5,154 nt of DNA from Pseudomonadota bacterium (GTDB lineage: Bacteria > Pseudomonadota > Alphaproteobacteria > Rhizobiales > Hyphomicrobiaceae): NCBI GenBank assembly GCA_023387235.1, contig JAEWIJ010000252.1, forward strand, positions 1 through 5,154, in the 5' to 3' direction. The translations under genes were made by a program, and so were the position numbers. The notes under the pieces were generated by a model. The model was not told the origin of the DNA. It saw only the letters and a list, made by a program, of their open reading frames with translations, and searched no databases. Positions 1 to 5,055 of this stretch are shown piece by piece. The stretch's first letter is position 1, and each line of letters begins with the position of its first letter.

Positions 1-60
1 GCGCCCCGGGGCGGCGGGCGGCCGCGACCGGGCCCTATCTCGCGGCGTTCGGCCGCTCGC

Positions 61-85
61 CCGAGCCCCGCGTAGCGGGTCTCGG
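61..85. repeat. Inverted repeat, interrupted hairpin
   Basis: CCGAG (61-65) pairs with CTCGG (81-85) and CCCGC (67-71) pairs with GCGGG (75-79). The arms are separated by one C/T mismatch and close on a 3-base GTA loop. That gives ten pairs in 25 bases. There is no T-tract after it, so it is not a classical intrinsic terminator. It could be a protein-binding dyad or an RNA hairpin in the upstream gene's 3' region. Confidence 0.55.
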
Positions 86-98
86 CCCATTCGGGTCA

Positions 99-119
99 CG
101 GTCCCGTGGCGCGGGACCG
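99..119. repeat. Perfect 8-bp inverted repeat
   Basis: CGGTCCCG (99-106) and CGGGACCG (112-119) form a perfect 8-bp stem around the 5-base loop TGGCG. No T-tract follows, so it is unlikely to be a simple intrinsic terminator. It lies about 120 bases before the ArdC-like leader and is the last of several dyads. An operator for the operon, or a binding site for the ParB-like protein encoded downstream, would fit the position. Neither is shown by sequence alone, and the site does not resemble the canonical chromosomal parS. Confidence 0.55.
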
Positions 120-237
120 CGACGTCACGAGGTACGGCACTCCACTTCGTCGAGTAACCTGCGATCGGTAATGCGTCCGGTGGGCGGCCATCCGCCGGTT
201 GCCGTGGAGAGAGTCAGAGGAGCGCGGTGGAGGGCGC

Positions 238-291
238 GACGGGCTGAAAGGCGAGAGAGAGGCTCTCGCCGGCCCGTCGCGGAGACCCGCG
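238..291 (+). promoter_or_regulatory. Structured 5' leader, copy 1 (before ardC-like gene)
   Basis: The leader folds into two consecutive hairpins directly before the start codon. Hairpin 1 has an outer stem GACGGGC (238-244) with GCCCGTC (272-278), a one-sided bulge of sequence TGAAA opposite a single G, and an inner stem GGCGAGAG (250-257) with CTCTCGCC (263-270), closed by the loop AGAGG. Hairpin 2 is CGCGG (278-282) with CCGCG (287-291) around the loop AGAC; it holds the Shine-Dalgarno bases GGAGA (281-285) and ends at the ATG. A second copy precedes the ParB-like gene at the same distance from the start. The two copies are gap-free, 41 of 54 positions are identical, and several differences keep pairing. 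This points to a cis-acting RNA element controlling translation. It resembles in context the radC RNA motif, which I recall as a candidate leader of antirestriction and other DNA-binding genes in proteobacteria. That match is from memory and untested. Confidence 0.72.
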
Positions 292-1242
292 ATGTCCAGA
301 TCGACCACACGTATATGTTCCGGCGGCGAGCGGATCAACTTCTACGACGACATCACCAACAAGATCATTGCCGAGCTTGAGAAGGGCCGCTTTCCCTGGG
401 TTCAGCCCTGGGACGCGCACTCGGCCAAGGCGCAGCTCGCCATGCCGAAGAATGCATCTACGAACCGGGCTTATTCCGGCATCAACGTCCTCATTCTCTG
501 GGGGGAGGTGATCGAGAAAACGTACACCGGGCAAAGCTGGCTGACGTTTCGGCAGGCGCTGGCGCTTGGCGGCCATGTACGCAAAGGCGAGCGCGGCACC
601 ACGGTCGTCTATGCCGACCGCTTCGTGCCGGATGATTCACGGCGTCGTGCCGCGCAAACCGGCGGCGAAGCACGTGCCATTCCGTTCCTCAAGCGCTTCA
701 CGGTTTTCAATATGGACCAGATCGATGATCTGCCGGATGAGCTCGCGACTGTCGCACCGCCACCACCACCAGGCACCATCGAGCCGCGCGTCGAGGCCCT
801 GATCAAGGCGACCGGGATCGACTTCCGCATCGGGGGAAACCGCGCCTACTACATGCCATCCCAAGACTACGTGCAGGTGCCGCCGCCGCCGGCGTTCTTC
901 GAGCCCATAAACTGGCATCGCACTGCCCTGCACGAACTCGGTCATGCTTCGGGCCATTCATCGAGGCTCAACCGCGACCTCTCTGGTTCGTTCGGCTCGC
1001 GCAAGTACGCCTTCGAGGAGCTGGTCGCCGAGATGAACGCTGCCTTCTGCTGCGCGTCGCTTGGCATCACACCGACCGTCCGCCACGCTGACTACCTCGC
1101 ATCCTGGCTCGAGGTGCTTCGCGAGGACAACCGCGCGATCGTGCGCGCCGCGTCACTCGCGAGCAAAGCGGCCGACTACCTGCTCGGCTTCCTGCCCGCA
1201 TCTGGCGATGCGGCCGAGGCCACGGGGAGGGCCGCAGAATGA
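292..1242 (+). CDS. ArdC-like antirestriction protein (ssDNA-binding domain plus zincin metallopeptidase)
   Basis: This 316-residue protein has the two-domain layout of ArdC-family proteins. Residues about 16-112 match the N-terminal ssDNA-binding domain (formerly DUF1738), with FPWVQPW at 34-40, the STNRAYSGIN stretch at 56-65 and KGERGTTVVYADRF at 98-111. A proline-rich linker (155-160) leads to a zincin-like metallopeptidase domain. Its HELGHASGH motif (214-222) supplies two zinc-ligand histidines and the catalytic glutamate, and FEELVAEM (241-248) supplies the probable third ligand. All key residues are intact. The family binds single-stranded DNA and protects entering plasmid DNA from restriction in the recipient; a protease role is inferred from the motif. 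I chose the ATG at 292 because GGAGA sits 6 bases upstream. The longer frame from TTG 199 would translate the hairpin leader and adds 31 residues unlike the family. The stop overlaps the next gene by 4 bases, indicating translational coupling. Confidence 0.9.
   Translation: MSRSTTRICSGGERINFYDDITNKIIAELEKGRFPWVQPWDAHSAKAQLAMPKNASTNRAYSGINVLILWGEVIEKTYTGQSWLTFRQALALGGHVRKGERGTTVVYADRFVPDDSRRRAAQTGGEARAIPFLKRFTVFNMDQIDDLPDELATVAPPPPPGTIEPRVEALIKATGIDFRIGGNRAYYMPSQDYVQVPPPPAFFEPINWHRTALHELGHASGHSSRLNRDLSGSFGSRKYAFEELVAEMNAAFCCASLGITPTVRHADYLASWLEVLREDNRAIVRAASLASKAADYLLGFLPASGDAAEATGRAAE
1224..1230 (+). promoter_or_regulatory. Ribosome binding site of the DUF2958 gene, inside the ardC-like gene
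   Basis: GGGGAGG lies within the last codons of the ArdC-like gene, 8 bases before the ATG at 1239. It is a strong Shine-Dalgarno match and supports that start. With the ATGA stop/start overlap it suggests both independent initiation and coupling to ArdC translation. Confidence 0.6.
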
Positions 1243-1616
1243 TCCTCCTCACGCCTGAGTTGCGCCAGCGCCTGTTAATCAACGGCCGCCTGCGCGATGT
1301 CGATCATATGCCCGTCGTCAAATTCTTCAATCCGGTCGGCGCGGCCACATGGCTTGCCACCGAACTCGACGAGGACAACGACACGTTGTTCGGTCTCGCC
1401 GATCTCGGATTCGGGAGCCCCGAACTAGGCAGCTTCAGTCTCATCGAGTTGGCGTCGGTCCGTCTGCCGTTCGGATTGGGCATCGAGCGCGATCTCTACT
1501 TCGAGGGTGCATTCTCGCTCTCGGTCTACGCCGAAGCCGCGCGCAAGGCCGGCCGCATCGTGCTCGAGGAGCGCCGTCTGCGGGAGGTGACGGCAGCCTT
1601 GCGCGAGCGTGGGTGA
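1239..1616 (+). CDS. DUF2958 domain-containing protein
   Basis: This 125-residue protein matches the DUF2958 family over nearly its whole length, a typical size for it. Conserved-looking blocks are VVKFFNP (26-32), WLATEL (38-43), LFGLADLGFGSPELG (50-64), the FSLIEL stretch (66-71) and IERDLYF (82-88). A charged helix of about 20 residues ends the protein. There is no signal peptide or membrane segment, so it should be cytoplasmic. The biochemical function of the family is unknown to me. The gene starts inside the stop of the ArdC-like gene (ATGA overlap), so the two are almost certainly co-translated. That makes a role alongside ArdC in antirestriction or DNA processing reasonable, but this is inference from position only. 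No truncation or frameshift is visible. Confidence 0.85.
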   Translation: MILLTPELRQRLLINGRLRDVDHMPVVKFFNPVGAATWLATELDEDNDTLFGLADLGFGSPELGSFSLIELASVRLPFGLGIERDLYFEGAFSLSVYAEAARKAGRIVLEERRLREVTAALRERG

Positions 1617-1654
1617 GGCGCGGGCCAGAGGGAGAGAGGGGTTGCGAACTCTGC

Positions 1655-1708
1655 GGCGGGCTGAAGGTCGAGAGAGAGCCTCTCGGCCGCCCACCGTGGA
1701 GAACCATC
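1655..1708 (+). promoter_or_regulatory. Structured 5' leader, copy 2 (before parB-like gene)
   Basis: This is the second copy of the element at 238-291, aligned to it with no gap. The outer stem pairs 1655-1656 with 1694-1695 and GGGC (1658-1661) with GCCC (1689-1692), with one C/A mismatch between. A one-sided TGAA bulge follows, then GGTCGAGAG (1666-1674) pairs with CTCTCGGCC (1680-1688) through one G-U pair, closing on the loop AGAGC. A small second hairpin pairs GTGG (1696-1699) with CCAT (1704-1707) around AGAA and holds the Shine-Dalgarno GGAGA (1698-1702), 6 bases before the ATG at 1709. The A-U pair 239/277 of copy 1 is G-C here (1656/1694), and the C-G pair 280/289 is U-A here (1697/1706). 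These are compensatory changes that support real structure. A promoter may also lie between 1617 and 1654, but I cannot identify one. Confidence 0.72.
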
Positions 1709-3712
1709 ATGACCAAGACCACTCAGAAGATCGCGCTTAGCACATCGCGCGACATTCCCTTCAACAAGCTCGTGCTAAGCCAGTCCAATGTCCGCCGCAT
1801 CAAGGCAGGCGTCGCCATCGAGGAGCTGGCCGAGGACATCGCGCGGCGCACGCTCTTGCAGAGCCTCACCGTGCGGCCGGTGCTCGATGGCGACGGTAAT
1901 GAGACCGGCATATACGAGATCCCGGCCGGCGGGCGCCGCTATCGTGCTCTCGAGCTGCTTGTGAAGAGGAAGCGTCTTGCGCGCTGTGCTCCTATTCCGT
2001 GCATCGTGCGCACGGACGGCATCGCCGAAGAGGACAGCCTGGCCGAGAACGTGCAACGCGCGCCTCTGCATCCGCTGGATCAGTTCCGCGCGTTCATGAC
2101 CCTGCGCGAGAAAGGGCAGTCCGAGGAGGAGATCGCCGCCGCCTTCTTCGTCTCGGTCAATGTCGTGCACCAGCGGTTGCGGCTCGCCGCGGTATCGGCG
2201 AAGTTGCTCGACATCTATGCCGAGGACGGCATGACGCTCGATCAGTTGATGGCCTTTACCGTCAATCCCGATCATGAGCGTCAGGAGCAGGCGTGGAAAG
2301 CCCTGCAGCATTCCTATAACAAGGAACCTTTCCACATCCGTCGCCTCCTGACGGAGAGCGCCGTTCGGGCCTCCGACAAGCGCGCCCAGTTCGTCGGCAC
2401 GGAAGCCTACGAGAAGTGCGGCGGCACCATCCTGCGCGATCTCTTCGAGCCCGATGACGGCGGCTGGCTGCAGGAACCGGCCCTGCTGGAAAAGCTCGTC
2501 GCCGAAAGGCTGGAGCGCGAAGCCGACAGCATCCGCGCCGAGGGCTGGAAGTGGATCGAGGTCGTGACCGAGCTCCCCTACGGCTATGGTCATGGCCTGC
2601 GCCAGCTCAGTGGTCGCGAGGTGCCATTGACCGACGAGGAGGCGGCAACCCGCGACGCGCTGCAGGCCGAGTTTGACAAGCTCGAAGCCGAGTATGCGGA
2701 AGCCCACGAGGTTCCGGAAGTGATCGACCGGCGTCTCGGCGAGATAGAAACGGCAATGGATGCCTTGGACGATCGCCCCGTCGTCTATGAGCTCGAGGAC
2801 ATCGCACGCGCCGGCACCTTCGTCAGCATCGACAGTGCCGGTACGTTGCGCGTGGAGCGCGGCTATGTACGGCCCGAGGACGAGCCCCCGATCGCAGACC
2901 ACGATGAAGCCGAAGGCGATCAATCCGATCGCTGGCGGATGACGTCATCCGGGGAGGAGGCCGACGCGGATGAGCACGACGCCGTCGACGAGCCCGAGGA
3001 GGACGACGGCAACCGCCCCTTATCGGACCGGCTCATGACCGAGCTGACGGCGCACCGCACATTGGCGCTACGCGAAGCCGTCGCCAACGATCCCGACGTA
3101 GCGCTCCGCGCGGGATTGCATGCTCTGTGCCTCAAGCTCTTCTATCACTACGGTTTCGACACATGCCTGGAGATCGAGGCGAAGAGCGTCCTGTTCGGTC
3201 ATACGTCCGGGCTCGCCGACACCCCGGCGGCCGAGGCGATCGACGTGCGCCACAAAGCGTGGGACGAGCAGATGCCCGAGGACGCCGGCGATCTTTGGGA
3301 CATGCTGGCCGAGCTCGACAGCGACAGCCGGCAGGCCCTGTTCGCCCATTGCATCGGCCTCACGATCAACGCCGTCCATCAGCCCAACGACCGGCGGCCG
3401 AAAGCGCTTCGTCATGCCGGCCGTCTTGCGTCGGCGGTAACGCTTGACATGGCGGCTGCCGGCTGGAAGCCGACGGTCAACGCTTTCCTCGGCCGCGTGA
3501 CCAAGGCGCGCATTCTCGATGCCGTGCGCGAAGCCAAGGGCGAGAAAGCGACTGAGCGCATTGCGCATCTCAAGAAGGCCGAGATGGCCAAGGAGGCCGA
3601 GCGGCTGCTCGACGGCACCGGCTGGCTGCCCGAGCCCTTGCGGACGGTCGGCCTGGTCGGTGCCACGGCCAAGGACGTCGATCAGATGCCGCATGTGATG
3701 GCGGCTGAGTAA
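1709..3712 (+). CDS. ParB/RepB/Spo0J-family DNA-binding protein, long form
   Basis: This 667-residue protein begins with a ParB N-terminal domain (about residues 14-105). It carries GGRRYRAL at 74-81, the counterpart of the GERRxRA motif, and ENVQR at 113-117, the counterpart of ENLQR. Both motifs form the CTP-binding pocket of canonical ParB. A helix-turn-helix segment follows (about 136-162). The remaining 500 residues are not part of chromosomal ParB: a helical region, a likely coiled coil (about 307-352), an acidic linker (about 388-436) and a mostly helical C-terminal domain (about 437-667). Canonical ParB has about 300 residues, so this is the long plasmid/ICE-type variant. No parA lies beside it, so a role in segregation is uncertain; transcriptional or DNA-protection roles are equally possible. 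I chose the ATG at 1709 because GGAGA lies 6 bases upstream and the family homology begins soon after. The frame upstream to 1349 overlaps the DUF2958 gene and is not coding. Confidence 0.88.
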   Translation: MTKTTQKIALSTSRDIPFNKLVLSQSNVRRIKAGVAIEELAEDIARRTLLQSLTVRPVLDGDGNETGIYEIPAGGRRYRALELLVKRKRLARCAPIPCIVRTDGIAEEDSLAENVQRAPLHPLDQFRAFMTLREKGQSEEEIAAAFFVSVNVVHQRLRLAAVSAKLLDIYAEDGMTLDQLMAFTVNPDHERQEQAWKALQHSYNKEPFHIRRLLTESAVRASDKRAQFVGTEAYEKCGGTILRDLFEPDDGGWLQEPALLEKLVAERLEREADSIRAEGWKWIEVVTELPYGYGHGLRQLSGREVPLTDEEAATRDALQAEFDKLEAEYAEAHEVPEVIDRRLGEIETAMDALDDRPVVYELEDIARAGTFVSIDSAGTLRVERGYVRPEDEPPIADHDEAEGDQSDRWRMTSSGEEADADEHDAVDEPEEDDGNRPLSDRLMTELTAHRTLALREAVANDPDVALRAGLHALCLKLFYHYGFDTCLEIEAKSVLFGHTSGLADTPAAEAIDVRHKAWDEQMPEDAGDLWDMLAELDSDSRQALFAHCIGLTINAVHQPNDRRPKALRHAGRLASAVTLDMAAAGWKPTVNAFLGRVTKARILDAVREAKGEKATERIAHLKKAEMAKEAERLLDGTGWLPEPLRTVGLVGATAKDVDQMPHVMAAE

Positions 3713-3738
3713 GACTGTTCACATCCCATTCCACCTTT

Positions 3739-3763
3739 GCCCGGCCTCGTGCCGGGCATTTTT
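3739..3763 (+). terminator. Rho-independent-type terminator after the parB-like gene
   Basis: GCCCGGC (3739-3745) and GCCGGGC (3751-3757) form a perfect 7-bp GC stem with a CTCGT loop, followed by A and five T (3759-3763), then C and three more T. It lies 26 bases after the ParB-like stop and only 5 bases before the Shine-Dalgarno of the next gene. It should therefore end the first transcription unit or attenuate transcription into the second. Stem-loops with this CCGGC-CTCGT-GCCGG core are, from memory, common after rhizobial genes. Confidence 0.82.
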
Positions 3764-3768
3764 CTTTC

Positions 3769-3773
3769 GGAGG
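3769..3773 (+). promoter_or_regulatory. Ribosome binding site deciding the start of the small basic protein
   Basis: GGAGG lies 5 bases before the ATG at 3779. It fixes that start against the in-frame ATG at 3737, whose extra 14 residues would be read from the terminator hairpin. It comes directly after the terminator's T-run. Confidence 0.75.
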
Positions 3774-3778
3774 CTTCC

Positions 3779-3976
3779 ATGACCTACGGTACCTACGTGC
3801 GCCTCAAGATCACGGTTCACGACAGTTGGCGTGCCGTCGTTCGGGCGGCCGCCAAGAAGCTGGCGCCGCAAGCACGACGCGATCGGGCGCAGCGCGAGGC
3901 CCGGCATCGCTTCTATCGGCAGATGCTCGAGTATCATCGCGAGGCGCAGGCGATCGACTCGTATTGGCGCTTGTGA
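3779..3976 (+). CDS. Small basic hypothetical protein (65 aa)
   Basis: I do not recognise a named family. The protein is strongly basic, with 12 arginines and 3 lysines against 6 acidic residues. An arginine-rich stretch lies at 33-47 and aromatic residues (Tyr, Trp, Phe) are scattered through it. Residues about 16-58 look like one or two amphipathic helices, with no signal peptide or membrane segment. The charge suggests nucleic-acid binding, or acting as a partner of the DNA-handling proteins around it; that is inference. A clear GGAGG Shine-Dalgarno and the position 18 bases before the toprim gene support a real gene, probably co-transcribed with it. No promoter is visible between the terminator and the start, so expression may depend on read-through or on a promoter inside the end of the ParB-like gene. 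From memory, small proteins like this sit at the same place in related elements. Confidence 0.72.
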   Translation: MTYGTYVRLKITVHDSWRAVVRAAAKKLAPQARRDRAQREARHRFYRQMLEYHREAQAIDSYWRL

Positions 3977-3994
3977 CACCTATATCGAGTGATC

Positions 3995-5047
3995 ATGCGC
4001 TCATCCGCAAGCGAGCTCGCACATCGCCTCGCGCGCCAGGCCGAGGCGGCGTGCCGTCAGTACCTCTCGAATGGCCGCCGTGTCGGGCGCTATTGGATCG
4101 TCGGGGACGTACGCAATACGCCTGGCCGCTCGATGTATGTCCGTTTGTTCGGCCCGGAAAGCGGTAAAGGGGCAGCCGGCAAGTGGACCGACTCCGCGAC
4201 GGGGGAACATGGTGACCTGCTCGACGTGATCCGTGAAAGCTTAGGGCTCATCGACTTCCGCGATGTCGCCGACGAGGCGCGCCGCTTCCTCAGCCTGCCG
4301 CGTCCGGAGCCGGGTCCGCAACACAGGATCCTCGTGGCAACAGCCCCGACCGGCTCACCCGAGGCGGCACGACGTCTCATCGCCGCGTCGAAGCCCATTC
4401 ACGGCACGTTGGTGGCAACCTATCTGCGCCATCGCGGCATTGACGGTCTGCACGACGCCAGAGCGCTCCGCTATCATTCCCGTTGCTATCATCGCCCGGA
4501 CTATGATGGACCGACCCAGTCTTGGCCCGCCATGATCGCCAGCGTTACGGACCTCCACGGGGTCATCACCGGCGCACATCGCACGTGGCTCGATCCGTCG
4601 GGTACCGGCAAGGCGCCGATCGACACGCAACGCAAAGCCATGGGCTCGCTCCTTGGTCATGCCGTGCGTTTTGGTCCGTCAAGCGACGTCATGGCCGCCG
4701 GGGAGGGTATCGAGACGATGCTGTCCTTGCGCATGGCGTTGCCGAGCATGCCGCTGATGGCGGCGCTGTCGGCCGCGCATCTCTCCGCCATTCTCTTTCC
4801 GGACATGCTGCGCCGGCTCTACATCGCCCGCGACATCGATCCCGCGGGCGATGGTGCCGTGGCGACACTGACCGCGCGCGCCGTGGCGGCCGGGATCGAA
4901 GCGATCCCGCTGTCGCCACGCCTCGGCGACTTCAACGAGGATCTCGTTGCCTTCGGCCTGGACAATCTGTGCGCGCTCGTGCGTCCGCAAGTCACGCCGG
5001 ATGATGTCGAACGCTTCCTTCTCGCAGGGCCGTCCGGCCGGTTGTGA
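3995..5047 (+). CDS. Toprim domain-containing protein (primase-like, DUF7146-type N-terminus)
   Basis: This 350-residue protein has a C-terminal toprim fold, the metal-binding catalytic core shared by DnaG primases and topoisomerases. GEGIET (236-241) provides the conserved glutamate, and RDIDPAGD (279-286) provides the DxD pair (Asp280, Asp282) that binds Mg2+. The N-terminal part carries GKWTDSATGEHGDLLDVI-type sequence (62-79), resembling the domain that replaces zinc-finger segments in phage and plasmid primases (DUF7146). The middle part (about 150-210) includes WPAMIASVTD (177-186) and the HRTWLDPSG stretch (195-203). I see no CHC2-type zinc-finger cysteines and no helicase motifs, so it is shorter than DnaG or phage primase-helicases. 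It may prime or process element DNA during transfer or replication; that is inference. I prefer ATG 3995 (weak CGAG 5 bases upstream) over the in-frame GTG at 3989, which lacks a binding site and adds only two residues. Confidence 0.88.
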   Translation: MRSSASELAHRLARQAEAACRQYLSNGRRVGRYWIVGDVRNTPGRSMYVRLFGPESGKGAAGKWTDSATGEHGDLLDVIRESLGLIDFRDVADEARRFLSLPRPEPGPQHRILVATAPTGSPEAARRLIAASKPIHGTLVATYLRHRGIDGLHDARALRYHSRCYHRPDYDGPTQSWPAMIASVTDLHGVITGAHRTWLDPSGTGKAPIDTQRKAMGSLLGHAVRFGPSSDVMAAGEGIETMLSLRMALPSMPLMAALSAAHLSAILFPDMLRRLYIARDIDPAGDGAVATLTARAVAAGIEAIPLSPRLGDFNEDLVAFGLDNLCALVRPQVTPDDVERFLLAGPSGRL

Positions 5048-5055
5048 TTTGCGCC

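Larger units (their letters stand above)
1..237. other. Non-coding upstream region rich in inverted repeats
   Basis: No convincing gene lies here. Reading frames crossing the region are short, biased in composition and lack ribosome binding sites. The first 120 bases are very GC-rich and hold a run of dyads: the palindrome GCCCCGGGGC (3-12), GCGGC/GCCGC with a 5-base loop (42-56), and two longer hairpins at 61-85 and 99-119, listed separately. Positions 120-200 are less GC-rich and are the likeliest place for the promoter of the downstream genes, but I see no convincing -35/-10 pair. A purine-rich GAGAGAG tract (209-215) precedes the structured leader. The region may be the 3' flank of an upstream gene outside the window, a promoter/operator region, or a protein-binding site of the element. 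Confidence 0.5.

Noticed and set aside
145..172. Possible promoter with -10-like GGTAAT (167-172)
   Set aside because: The -35 position has only a very poor match, so the pair is not distinguishable from chance.
199..291. 31-residue upstream extension of the ArdC-like protein from TTG 199
   Set aside because: It would translate the hairpin leader, resembles no family sequence, and lacks the well-placed GGAGA that precedes the ATG at 292.
1349..1708. 120-residue upstream extension of the ParB-like protein
   Set aside because: It overlaps the DUF2958 gene in another frame, is arginine-rich in the manner of a shadow frame, and runs through the second leader. The ATG at 1709 has its own binding site.
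1775..2923. Long open frame of 382 codons on the minus strand
   Set aside because: It lies wholly antisense to the ParB-like gene, which has clear family motifs. Long antisense frames are common in GC-rich genes. The translation has no recognisable domain.
3737..3778. 14-residue upstream extension of the small basic protein
   Set aside because: It is read from the terminator stem-loop and has no binding site. The ATG at 3779 has GGAGG 5 bases upstream.
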